Source: a virus
IMG/VR virus record: IMGVR_UViG_3300000228_000019
Span: 1-37,309 of that record
Length of the DNA: 37,309 nt
Direction: 5' to 3' (one strand)
Shown here: one piece after another, positions 14,986-22,255 of the stretch
Position numbering within the stretch: the first letter of the stretch is position 1
How the letters are laid out: every line of letters starts with the position of its first letter
Notes under the pieces: model-generated
What the model was told of the DNA's origin: nothing
The model's database searches: none
The model's input: only the letters and a program-made list of their open reading frames with translations
Position numbers and translations under genes: made by a program

Positions 14986-15567
14986 TTATAACCCCGTTGA
15001 TAATTTAATCAGTTCTAACCCTTCAAGCCTTACAGCTTCTTCTTTGAAACAGCCGTAGATTGCCGAGCTAGTCATACCTGTGTTATCGTACTGCCTAACA
15101 CCTCTACAGGACATGCAACCATGTATAGCTCTCATAACGAGCATTGCGCCCTTAGGTTTCATAACATCTATGAACCTATTGATAATTTCATGGCATAAGT
15201 TCTCTTGTAATTGTGGTCTGGCAGAATAAAATTCTACCAATCTGGGAATCTTAGAAATACCTACAAGGTCATGCTCATTTGGAATATATAAAAACCACGC
15301 TTTACCTGTGAACGGCATAAAATGATGGGAACACATTGAAGTGAAATGGATGTTATCCACCATCATTATCTGGTCATACTTTTTATCATTAGGGAACTTA
15401 CGAAAATCAGCTTCAGGAAACTCTTCTCCTACGTTGTGAAACAACTCTGTACCGTACATTTTGGCTATACGTCTTGGTGTGTCAACAAGGTTAGGATCAT
15501 TTATATCAAGACCTAAACCTTCTGTTAAAGCTAACCTTAAGTGATGCTCTAATTTTGCGAGGTCCAT
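14986..15567 (-). CDS. folE: GTP cyclohydrolase I
   Basis: FolE converts GTP to 7,8-dihydroneopterin triphosphate, the first step towards 7-deazaguanines. The family signature is clear: DTPRRIAKMY (29-38), SMCSHHFMPF (77-86) with zinc ligands C79 and H82, LVGISKIPRLV (101-111), ARPQLQE (116-122) and GCMSCRGVRQ (150-159) with the third ligand C151. At 193 aa it is a standard type I enzyme. It opens the folE, radical SAM, glycosyltransferase, dpdA run. QueD and QueE lie 1-2 kb upstream on the same strand, completing the path to carboxydeazaguanine. The ATG follows TTAAGGAGAATTCC, just after a strong hairpin. Confidence 0.95.
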   Translation of the reverse strand: MDLAKLEHHLRLALTEGLGLDINDPNLVDTPRRIAKMYGTELFHNVGEEFPEADFRKFPNDKKYDQIMMVDNIHFTSMCSHHFMPFTGKAWFLYIPNEHDLVGISKIPRLVEFYSARPQLQENLCHEIINRFIDVMKPKGAMLVMRAIHGCMSCRGVRQYDNTGMTSSAIYGCFKEEAVRLEGLELIKLSTGL

Positions 15568-15584
15568 GGAATTCTCCTTAATAA

Positions 15585-15608
15585 AAGGGGAGGTATATAC
15601 CTCCCCTT
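15585..15608 (-). terminator. Perfect 24-bp palindrome before folE (terminator or attenuator)
   Basis: AAGGGGAGGTAT is followed directly by its exact complement, and on the minus strand the stem is followed by TTATT. It lies in the 63-bp gap between the HTH protein stop and the folE start. It can terminate HTH-protein transcription or limit read-through into the modification genes. No promoter is evident between it and folE, which favours partial read-through. Confidence 0.65.
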
Positions 15609-15630
15609 CTCATAATATGCAGTGCATCAA

Positions 15631-16227
15631 TTACTTGTTACGGACAGCTTTCAGGTTTTCTTCATCTCTGGTAACCTTCACATTGCGGTTAACTTCCAGA
15701 AACTTGATGTGTGCAGACACACGGGCGCGAGAAACACCTGCTTTTGCCATAACTGCTTCAAACGTAGTACCAGCTTCCAAAAGTGTATCAATGTTATTGG
15801 CTGCTGAACCGATTACTGAACCGAAAGGACCTTTTGCTACTTCTTTCTTCTCTTTCGCAGGCTTTTCAGCTTTTTCCTTTGCTACTTCTTTCTTCTCTTT
15901 CGCAGGCTTTTCAGCTTTTTCCTTTGCAGGCTTTTCAGCCTTCTCTTTCGCAGGCTTTTCATCCTTCTCTTTCGCAGGCTTTTCATCAGCAGGAGGCAGT
16001 TCATCTGCAAGCAGGGTATTATACATTTCAACGGCAATAGGGCACTCTGTTTCGATTTTGCCAGCGGCATCATCATCCAAACCATCAATGGCTTCACAGA
16101 AGTTTGCTGCTAGAGCTTCTTTACCTACACCGATTACTTTCAGTTTTTCTTCCAGAAGTCCTGAATCATTCAGAGCTTTTGCGGCTTCCTTCAGTTTGTT
16201 GTTGTCAATTTTATCAGCGGAAATCAT
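15631..16227 (-). CDS. Lys/Glu-Pro-Ala repeat linker protein with C-terminal HTH, 198 aa
   Basis: The protein has an N-terminal helical domain (1-75), a low-complexity linker of EKPAKEKA-type repeats (about 80-133) and a C-terminal HTH-like domain (GVSRARVSAHIKFLEV, about 165-180). The linker resembles histone H1-like tails. The C-terminal domain is shared with the protein at 29198-29767: both have a PAKEKKE run, a G-x-F segment and an RV-x-x-HI-x-FL helix. It lies between HU and folE. Binding to phage DNA or gene regulation is inferred. The ATG follows AAAGGAG. Confidence 0.7.
   Translation of the reverse strand: MISADKIDNNKLKEAAKALNDSGLLEEKLKVIGVGKEALAANFCEAIDGLDDDAAGKIETECPIAVEMYNTLLADELPPADEKPAKEKDEKPAKEKAEKPAKEKAEKPAKEKKEVAKEKAEKPAKEKKEVAKGPFGSVIGSAANNIDTLLEAGTTFEAVMAKAGVSRARVSAHIKFLEVNRNVKVTRDEENLKAVRNK
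15833..15985 (-). repeat. Tandem coding repeats (Lys-rich linker)
   Basis: The DNA of the linker contains a 45-bp unit repeated twice at 15833 and 15878, then shorter 24-bp-like units. The units encode EKPAKEKA variants, so the repeat number can change without breaking the frame. Confidence 0.75.
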
Positions 16228-16259
16228 GTGTTTCTCCTTTGTCGGATTGTGTTGTTAGG

Positions 16260-16559
16260 TTAGTTCAGCTTTTCTTTCAGTGCGCCGGCAAGACTGAACT
16301 TGACGGATGCTTTTTCTTCGATTTCGATTGCCTCCCCAGTTTGGGGATTACGCCCAGTACGGGCACCACGAGTCACGGGCTTGAACTTGCCAAAATCATT
16401 GATAGAAATAGTATCTCCATCAACAAGAGCATCCGGCAGCACTTTGTCAAACAGAGCATTAACTACACGCTCCACAGTGTTGCGGGTAACTTTAGCCCCT
16501 TCCATTGCCACGTCATTAATGACGTCCGTTACACCCAAAATTACTTCTTTCCTTGTCAT
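16260..16559 (-). CDS. HU/IHF-family DNA-bending protein
   Basis: At 99 aa this is a full-length HU/IHF protein. The dimerisation helices (MTRKEVILGVTDVINDVA) are followed by the diagnostic FGKFKPVTRGARTGRNPQTG segment, which is the start of the DNA-binding arm, and a C-terminal helix (LAGALKEKLN). It bends or wraps DNA and may act in origin function, packaging or gene control. It has its own upstream promoter and is followed by the lysine-rich HTH protein, a second likely DNA-binding protein. AAAGGAAAACAAG precedes the ATG. Confidence 0.92.
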   Translation of the reverse strand: MTRKEVILGVTDVINDVAMEGAKVTRNTVERVVNALFDKVLPDALVDGDTISINDFGKFKPVTRGARTGRNPQTGEAIEIEEKASVKFSLAGALKEKLN

Positions 16560-16612
16560 CTTGTTTTCCTTTCAGTTTTATACTACCTTATTGTTTGCGT
16601 TTCGATGTTTTG

Positions 16613-16642
16613 ATAATAGCATGGCCTGCAAAAATTTTACAA
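16613..16642 (-). promoter_or_regulatory. Candidate promoter for HU
   Basis: In the 131-bp gap upstream of HU the minus strand reads TTGTAA, 18 bases, then TATTAT, with TGC making an extended -10. The gap is otherwise A+T rich and without an ORF. Confidence 0.5.
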
Positions 16643-16690
16643 ATTATTTTTAAAGGTTATGCATATTTTTTAAAACCCTACACAAAACAG

Positions 16691-17353
16691 CTAGTTAGCT
16701 TCATCTAATTCGCATACCTTGTGAAGTTGGACATTCAACATAGCATCCATTTGATTATATTTTTTTATCCAACTCAAAACATTATTGGGTGAAGCTATTC
16801 CATGCTTAGGTGAAAAAGCAAATCGTGCAGCTACACCTTGATCCTGCAGAAATGTTTTTCTGTTCAGAGCTTCTTTAAACTCAGTTTCATTGCCTACTAC
16901 CATTTTGATGATATCCATATTGTTTAATGCCATCAAAATATAAGTATCCATAAGCACCAAACCATCTTGCTTTATATCTACAACCCAATGTGCATAACCG
17001 TGTGGTTTCAATAACTTAGTAAACTTGTGCAGACCATTTGTCTCAATTGAAACATTGTAATCCCTAGCTTCAAGTTGATACAATAGAGCTTGGAGTGCGG
17101 CCTCCTGCTCTAATGGTTCCCCGCCAGTGATTGTCACATTCTTGCAGCCATAAAGTTCAAGAGCTTTTATTATCTGCCCTACAGTTATTGTAGAACCGCT
17201 GTTTGCTGGTTTTGCATACTCAGTATCACAGTATTTGCAATTGGCGCTGCATCCAGCGAATCTGATGAATGTTGCAGGAGAACCAATTCCCCTGTTATTC
17301 ACTTCACCATCAACACTATGGAACATGCTGTAAATACGAACTTTAGTCTCCAC
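16691..17353 (-). CDS. queE: 7-carboxy-7-deazaguanine synthase (radical SAM)
   Basis: QueE rearranges carboxytetrahydropterin to carboxydeazaguanine. The radical SAM cluster motif is C35-x3-C39-x2-C42 (GCSANCKYCDTEY), preceded by the QueE-type YSMFHSVDGEVNNRG, with TITGGEP at 74-80. From the GTG start the protein has 220 aa, the normal length. GTG at 17353 is preferred because GGGGG sits 7 bases upstream and the overlap with QueD is only 11 bp. An ATG at 17407 is the alternative but lies deep in queD. The gene directly follows queD. Confidence 0.92.
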   Translation of the reverse strand: METKVRIYSMFHSVDGEVNNRGIGSPATFIRFAGCSANCKYCDTEYAKPANSGSTITVGQIIKALELYGCKNVTITGGEPLEQEAALQALLYQLEARDYNVSIETNGLHKFTKLLKPHGYAHWVVDIKQDGLVLMDTYILMALNNMDIIKMVVGNETEFKEALNRKTFLQDQGVAARFAFSPKHGIASPNNVLSWIKKYNQMDAMLNVQLHKVCELDEAN

Positions 17354-17735
17354 AAACACACCCCCGACTATTGTTTGTCCATTCTGCAAAGCTAGTAGGT
17401 GTTTCATACAATCTGATTCTTTCCAGTGTAACAAGCAGTCCGAGGTTGAATACTTCTTGCAAGATTGGCACCATGTACGCCACCATGTTTTCAGCAGTGG
17501 GAAGTGGCAGTATGTCGTTAATCAGATGGTGGTCAAATTTATTGATGATTACTTCCGTAACTGCCCGTTTCATCTTCACAAAATCAACTACCATACCGCT
17601 TTCTGTATCAACTTCGCCGGACACCTCTATTTCCAGCTTCCATTGATGACCATGCAGATTTGCACACGGTCCGTTGTAACCAGGCAGATGGTGTGCTGAA
17701 TCAAAAACGAATTCCTTACATACGTTCAGTTTCAT
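17343..17735 (-). CDS. queD: 6-carboxytetrahydropterin synthase
   Basis: QueD converts the FolE product to carboxytetrahydropterin for QueE. The T-fold signature is complete: FVFDSAHHL (9-17), C24-x3-LHGH (27-30) with the catalytic Cys and zinc His residues, FDHHLIND (67-74), PTAENM (79-84) and the pterin-anchoring LYETPTSFAEW (109-119). The ATG at 17735 follows AAAGGAGAAAACC. It overlaps a zinc-ribbon gene upstream and queE downstream, so all three are probably one transcript with the DnaB-type helicase. Confidence 0.94.
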   Translation of the reverse strand: MKLNVCKEFVFDSAHHLPGYNGPCANLHGHQWKLEIEVSGEVDTESGMVVDFVKMKRAVTEVIINKFDHHLINDILPLPTAENMVAYMVPILQEVFNLGLLVTLERIRLYETPTSFAEWTNNSRGCVCGD

Positions 17736-17895
17736 GGTTTTCTCCTTTTGTGTTTGGAATATGGTCACTTCTACTCACTTTGTAGCGAACTCCACAACCC
17801 TTCTTATGGCATGTAAAACGTGAATCTAATCTCGTATGAATGTTGGTATAACGAATAACGCCACAACCTTTACATCTATGCCTGACCCATATCAT
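17716..17895 (-). CDS. Zinc-ribbon protein, 59 aa
   Basis: The sequence has two Cys pairs, CKGC (8-11) and C29...C34 within CHKKGCGVRY, separated by basic residues, a compact zinc ribbon likely to bind nucleic acid. Its ATG overlaps the helicase TGA (ATGA), and its end overlaps the queD start by 20 bp. Function unknown. Confidence 0.65.
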   Translation of the reverse strand: MIWVRHRCKGCGVIRYTNIHTRLDSRFTCHKKGCGVRYKVSRSDHIPNTKGENHETERM

Positions 17896-19406
17896 ATTCC
17901 TGAACTATCTAAGTGGACTTGACCCAAAGACAGAGCTTGAAGCATGGTGCAGTGGTCTCTTTCGTGGAACTCTTTATGCCGATGCGCCAGCATTCCTATT
18001 CTTATAACACCCCTGCGCTTTTCATCCATAGATTGGTTAACTGATGCAAATATATCAACGTGACCTAATTTACCAATCCATTCTGCGAGATCTGCTTGAT
18101 CCATGTTCTCTTTGTAAATTGAACCTCTGTTACCCTGACTTGCTGAAAATAGTATGGTATGTCTTTCTGCTGCCATGGATGCAAGACGTTTCCATATATC
18201 ATCAAGTCCGTGTCTAGGATCTCCGCCTCTTGTTTCGGGCTTTAAGATGTCAGCATAGTCAATGCAGATAATGTCTGGTATGAACCCCTCCGTTTGCTCC
18301 AATATATCAAGGTCTCTTGAAACATCTGATACAGAAGCAGAAAAACGAGGATAACATTTTACCCGAATATTGTCACCATAAAATCTTCGGATGGATTTTA
18401 ATTTCTTGTTGACGTTCTTAGGAGTAAATTCAGGTTTGTTTACCATTTCAAACCATGTCGTCATTTCATAATCATCTTTATCTTTGGTATCTTTGCAAAC
18501 AGCACAAACGGTATAGTCAAGATCGGCACTAAAATCAGGTAATCCACTTTCTCCGTCATGCAGTGCGTACCTATTACAACGTATGCTTTTTTCACAAGTA
18601 CCTAATTGATTCCGCATACAGTCAAAAACAGGGATAACATGATCTGTTTTCCCCTCTTCACCATAAGCAGTTAGGCGCTTATAAATACGCTCATTTATGT
18701 TCTTATCCTTCATTTCCAACGAGATGAATACTGTTCGTAACCCTGACAATGCACCAACAACGGCAGCTTCTTGCAAGAGCCAGGTCTTACCCCTTTTGAA
18801 TGGAGCAAGTAAAGCAATAAACCAGCCTCTCTCTAAATCACCAAACAGATTCCCTAATGCACCAGGAAACTTAAATATACCTTTGTGCTTATCATCGAAT
18901 ACCTCATGTATCTTTTCAGTAGATAATGGGTTACTCCAATTCGATGTCATTCTAATTACTTTTTTCATTTGGAAGAGTTCATCTTCCGCTTTTTCAAGCT
19001 TTCCCAACTCCAACAGCTTTTGTGCAGATTCAACCCTGATCTCCACTTCACGCTTACGAAAGTATTTCATTGCCTGATCTAGGATATATTCATCATTGAT
19101 ACCCTGACCATCAACATAGTTCTTGCTTAGGGTTTTAAGGAACGTCTGGATAATATCAATCTCAGCATCATCCAGACGTTCCTTTTCCATGTCAAATATG
19201 TTTTGAATATGGTGACTAGGTGCTTCCCCGAAGTCCTCAAAATACTGAAATATCCACTTCATCAGTGTTTTTGCAAATGCATTCTTCAGGTAATTATGGT
19301 CGTACAGATGATGAATTTCTTCCAAGAACTTTGTGGATATGATAGCTGCGGTGAGTACATTATTTTCAATGGTAGCATCTATATTTCTTCGGGAAAACTT
19401 AGTCAT
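17892..19406 (-). CDS. DnaB-like replicative helicase
   Basis: This 504-aa protein has an N-terminal helical domain (1-150) and a RecA-like motor. Walker A is APFKRGKTW (201-209), motif 1a is VFISLEM (226-232), and Walker B is DIICIDYADIL (378-388). Motif 3 is SASQGNRGS, and the C-terminal MLAHRHKEF carries likely arginine-finger residues. A Cys-rich segment (C263, C271, C277, C301, C304) is inserted between motifs 1a and Walker B, probably a zinc-binding loop. It unwinds the fork and should work with the primase at 22256-23179 and the winged-helix protein at 19977-21338. GAGGCTGTT precedes the ATG. Confidence 0.88.
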   Translation of the reverse strand: MTKFSRRNIDATIENNVLTAAIISTKFLEEIHHLYDHNYLKNAFAKTLMKWIFQYFEDFGEAPSHHIQNIFDMEKERLDDAEIDIIQTFLKTLSKNYVDGQGINDEYILDQAMKYFRKREVEIRVESAQKLLELGKLEKAEDELFQMKKVIRMTSNWSNPLSTEKIHEVFDDKHKGIFKFPGALGNLFGDLERGWFIALLAPFKRGKTWLLQEAAVVGALSGLRTVFISLEMKDKNINERIYKRLTAYGEEGKTDHVIPVFDCMRNQLGTCEKSIRCNRYALHDGESGLPDFSADLDYTVCAVCKDTKDKDDYEMTTWFEMVNKPEFTPKNVNKKLKSIRRFYGDNIRVKCYPRFSASVSDVSRDLDILEQTEGFIPDIICIDYADILKPETRGGDPRHGLDDIWKRLASMAAERHTILFSASQGNRGSIYKENMDQADLAEWIGKLGHVDIFASVNQSMDEKRRGVIRIGMLAHRHKEFHERDHCTMLQALSLGQVHLDSSGI

Positions 19407-19419
19407 AACAGCCTCGGTT

Positions 19420-19965
19420 TTAGTAGTTTGGTACGTTCACAAGCTCTGCTAGTATCTTCTTTGCATAACTGTTGGTAGAGTCTCCACCGTACTTAGCAAG
19501 AATGGAATTTATGTCATTATTTGAAACTTTTGCTAAGTCCTCAAGAATGGTCTCTGCCTGCTTTGCTTGCTCAACTGGGCTGTTTGAAACTTTTCCCCAA
19601 TATTTAGGGTTGACTTGCCATGCCCCGTGATGTCTTTTCTTGTAACCAGTGTTGCGAACTGCATGATTACCATTAGTTTCTTTAGTAGCCATTGCAGCTA
19701 ACAATCTTGGTGACTTGGTGTGCAACACTGCTTCTGCCATCTGTTGTGGTGTCTTGCTGCCTGATTTCAAAAAGTACAGAGTGAAGTCCCTGTGATTGTC
19801 CAAATATGACCTGTAATAAACAATGTGGGGCTTTTGTGCTTCTTCTGGCTTGTCTGATTTAGCCGCAATACAATAACCACTGATTATTGTAATGAATACT
19901 ATGGCTATGTGCCACCATTTTGTGTACTTCTTTACTGAACGGTATGGTACATACATTTTATCCAT
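19420..19965 (-). CDS. Membrane-anchored lytic transglycosylase-like protein
   Basis: One membrane segment (about 18-34, HIAIVFITIISGYCIA) is followed by an SLT-type domain: ATKETNGN with candidate catalytic Glu96, GAWQV (114-118) in place of the usual GLMQV, and AKYGGDSTNSY (157-167). These match soluble lytic transglycosylases that cleave peptidoglycan. The N-in signal anchor would place the domain outside the cytoplasmic membrane. GGAGG 5 bases before ATG at 19965 decides the start. Its position between replication genes is odd for a lysis gene, so an early or exclusion-type role is possible. Confidence 0.75.
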   Translation of the reverse strand: MDKMYVPYRSVKKYTKWWHIAIVFITIISGYCIAAKSDKPEEAQKPHIVYYRSYLDNHRDFTLYFLKSGSKTPQQMAEAVLHTKSPRLLAAMATKETNGNHAVRNTGYKKRHHGAWQVNPKYWGKVSNSPVEQAKQAETILEDLAKVSNNDINSILAKYGGDSTNSYAKKILAELVNVPNY

Positions 19966-19976
19966 TGAATCCTCCA

Positions 19977-21338
19977 TCATTCGATTTCGCCCTCAGTATA
20001 ACCGGGGTCGTATTTGTATTTTTCTTTCACTCCTTTCTGTAGAATCTTTGTTGGAGCTTTAACAAAATCCAACAAACCACACTTCTTTAGATATTTAGGC
20101 AATCTGGAATTCATCGTTCTTTCTGAGCATAACCACGTAGGTTCTATCATGTTAATATCCATTGCATCATCTACCACTGCATCAATCAATCGCCTGCTAA
20201 ACAACATGGTACTTATTTTTTCAGAGGCACAACTGTTCCAGTTAATTTCTTTTATGTTCTTACGTTGATATTCTACTACAAATTTTGCAGCCTTTATAAA
20301 ACAATTTATGTCGGAGACAGAAAATTTTCTATCCATTATTTTCGTGCGGTACTGCTTCTGCAATTCTTCAGTAACCTTAGGATGTTCATCAGCAGAATAC
20401 TTACCAAACTCTGCCTCAATATCGTGCATACTCTTTAAACAAGTTTCAAACCAGGAGTCAATAGCAAGCATATTGGTCTGTTTAATCATACGTTCTTCCG
20501 TATGCTTGGAGAACTTAAAAAATTCAAACAAGGATACTTTGTGTCCTGGTGCTGCAAGGACGATTGTAGTGTTGGGTAGATTTAATAAGGTGTGATACTT
20601 GGTCATTGCTTGTTTAATTACTTCAGAGGTATGCAACTTCAGGGCTTTATGTATGTTTTGCAAGCAAGCTTGGAATGTTTTAGATGATGGTTCAATTTTA
20701 TGCTTAGTGAGGGGATATCCTAGATTGTTCCAATGATTGAAACAATCCTCAACTGATTGTGATGGAAACAAGGATTGTTTTCTATCTCTCCTCACAAACT
20801 TTGTACCTGCGCTTGACGCGGCAGCGGAAGATTCTTTAGAGTCTTTTCCTAAAGAATCTTCTTTATATGTTTGTAGTGTCGATTTTTCGACTACGGAAAC
20901 CACAGGTTTGTTTACATAGGATGGTGTGTATTTTTCTCTTATGTAATCATTTAAAACATCAGGTAAGAACCTGTAAACCCTTGCTTGATTTCGCCTGTAG
21001 TCAGAGGTTACAACAATCTCTAAAACACCTTTGTCAACAAGGTAGTCAATACCTGCAGAGATAGATTCTCTTTTGTATTGACCGAATATTCCTTTTTCAA
21101 TTTCTTGTAAGGAGTGGTGTTGATGATAGTGTTCTGGTTGAACAGAAAAGTTCCTGTAACCTTCATTTGCAGAAGAGACTTGTTTGTGGATATCCGCGAG
21201 CTTGATATTGTGCCAATATTCAAAGTAGGATATAAGTAAGGCAGGGCATGTGGAATTTTCACAGTATTCTAAAAAATCTTCACGGAGTACAGAATATCTA
21301 ATACCAGCGGGTTTTGATACACAGGATTCAAAACTCAA
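19977..21338 (-). CDS. Winged-helix replication initiator / helicase-loader-like protein
   Basis: The 453-aa protein has an N-terminal winged-helix-like region (about 85-135, SISAGIDYLVDKGVLEIV then NQARVYRFLPDVLN), a Ser-rich linker (about 160-185) and a helical C-terminal region. This layout resembles phage replisome-organiser proteins. It lies next to the helicase and primase genes. A TTG start at 21338 is preferred because AAAGGAG sits 7 bases upstream; the in-frame ATG at 21386 lies inside a terminator-like hairpin. The exact role, origin binding or helicase loading, is not proven by sequence. Confidence 0.6.
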   Translation of the reverse strand: MSFESCVSKPAGIRYSVLREDFLEYCENSTCPALLISYFEYWHNIKLADIHKQVSSANEGYRNFSVQPEHYHQHHSLQEIEKGIFGQYKRESISAGIDYLVDKGVLEIVVTSDYRRNQARVYRFLPDVLNDYIREKYTPSYVNKPVVSVVEKSTLQTYKEDSLGKDSKESSAAASSAGTKFVRRDRKQSLFPSQSVEDCFNHWNNLGYPLTKHKIEPSSKTFQACLQNIHKALKLHTSEVIKQAMTKYHTLLNLPNTTIVLAAPGHKVSLFEFFKFSKHTEERMIKQTNMLAIDSWFETCLKSMHDIEAEFGKYSADEHPKVTEELQKQYRTKIMDRKFSVSDINCFIKAAKFVVEYQRKNIKEINWNSCASEKISTMLFSRRLIDAVVDDAMDINMIEPTWLCSERTMNSRLPKYLKKCGLLDFVKAPTKILQKGVKEKYKYDPGYTEGEIE

Positions 21339-21364
21339 GGCTTTTCTCCTTTCTGATAAAATTA

Positions 21365-21395
21365 ATCCCCGAAGTGGCGCAAACACTTCGGGGAT
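21365..21395 (-). terminator. Strong 12-bp hairpin upstream of the replication gene
   Basis: ATCCCCGAAGTG and CACTTCGGGGAT form a perfect stem with a 7-base loop; the minus strand continues TAATTTTATC. It lies between the promoter at 21471 and the TTG start, so it may end HNH-gene transcription or attenuate the leader of the replication gene. Confidence 0.55.
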
Positions 21396-21470
21396 TTATG
21401 AGGGTAACCAAACTTCTTTACACCTCATTATCTGTTTGCAATGTTTGCGCCATCGCATGAATTTTCAAGT

Positions 21471-21498
21471 ATCATAGCACAAATTTTTCAACGTGCAA
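21471..21498 (-). promoter_or_regulatory. Candidate promoter for the replication gene block
   Basis: The minus strand reads TTGCAC, 16 bases, then TATGAT, with TGC giving an extended -10 (TTTGTGCTATGAT). It lies in the 226-bp gap that otherwise holds only the hairpin and a remnant of the primase tail. Confidence 0.5.
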
Positions 21499-21530
21499 CA
21501 GGTATTTTTCACACCAATAATTTACTCGTG

Positions 21531-21577
21531 GAATAAGTCTCTTTTTAACTCCCACACCTCATCTTCAGTGATTATCC
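21531..21577 (-). repeat. Remnant duplicate of the primase 3' end
   Basis: These 47 bases match 22265-22313, the coding end of the primase, with a 2-base deletion and few mismatches. On the minus strand the remnant still reads TEDEVWELKRDLFHE then stop, against TEDEVFELKRDLFIK in the intact gene. The two copies bracket the HNH-type gene, whose own stop lies inside the remnant. Confidence 0.85.
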
Positions 21578-22194
21578 CACACACGAGGTCTATTTTTATA
21601 AACTTCTATGGATTGAAAAACGGCTTTTTTTACATCCCAACCATGCTTTATTCTGTCGTGAATTGTTTTATAATGCACATTGGAAATACAAGCCCATTCA
21701 GTTAATGGTCTAGTTATACCATCTATAGTTAGAAAAGTAGTATTTCTGCGATTTCTGGCTTGCTCCAATGATGTGGCCCATTTACAGTTACTGGGTTCGT
21801 AGTTGCCGTTATTATCAATTCTTTCAATATAAAATCCTTTTTCTTTTATACCCATATCAAATAAAAAGTTTTCAAATTCCATCCAACGATTACAAATTAA
21901 AATACCCCTACCGCCATAATCTTTATAATGTAAATGATTAGGATTGGTGCATCTATCAATCATAGCTTCCCAAGAATACAAAGTCCTTTCGTACCCTTTT
22001 GGCCAACGCCTATTTCTTACTGATGCTAATTCAGCAGATAAACAACCACACGATTTTGTTACCCCTTTTCGCAATCTGTAACCTGCTAATAACCTAATGG
22101 TACCACATTTGCATTTACAGGTGTACATTTTGTTTCCTAATTTTACTCCTGCATATTCAACAACTAACCATCTACCAAAATTTTTTCCAATCAT
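21565..22194 (-). CDS. HNH/AP2-type homing endonuclease-like protein
   Basis: The 209-aa protein has an N-terminal zinc ribbon (C26, C28, C30 and SCGC at 48-51), a nuclease-like core (DYGGRGILICNRWMEFENF, 92-110, then IERIDNNGNYEPSNCKWAT, 123-141) and a C-terminal HTH segment (PLTEWA to RIKHGWDVKKAVF, 163-193). This is a common free-standing mobile endonuclease type in phages. GGAGGGATACACT precedes the ATG at 22194. It is inserted immediately downstream of the primase and is flanked by a duplicated primase tail, which fits homing into a conserved replication gene. Confidence 0.85.
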   Translation of the reverse strand: MIGKNFGRWLVVEYAGVKLGNKMYTCKCKCGTIRLLAGYRLRKGVTKSCGCLSAELASVRNRRWPKGYERTLYSWEAMIDRCTNPNHLHYKDYGGRGILICNRWMEFENFLFDMGIKEKGFYIERIDNNGNYEPSNCKWATSLEQARNRRNTTFLTIDGITRPLTEWACISNVHYKTIHDRIKHGWDVKKAVFQSIEVYKNRPRVWDNH

Positions 22195-22255
22195 AGTGTA
22201 TCCCTCCATTAGTCCATACATCATATCATCGTGATGAACTCAATGCAATAGGAAT

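Noticed and set aside
15566-16258. 230-codon plus-strand frame rich in Phe, Ala and Ser
   Set aside because: It is the antisense of the EKPAKEKA repeat gene; the repeats keep the opposite frame open. No ribosome site.
17343-17735. QueD as a host-type biopterin synthase
   Set aside because: The Cys-x3-HGH motif and the adjacent QueE favour carboxytetrahydropterin synthase.
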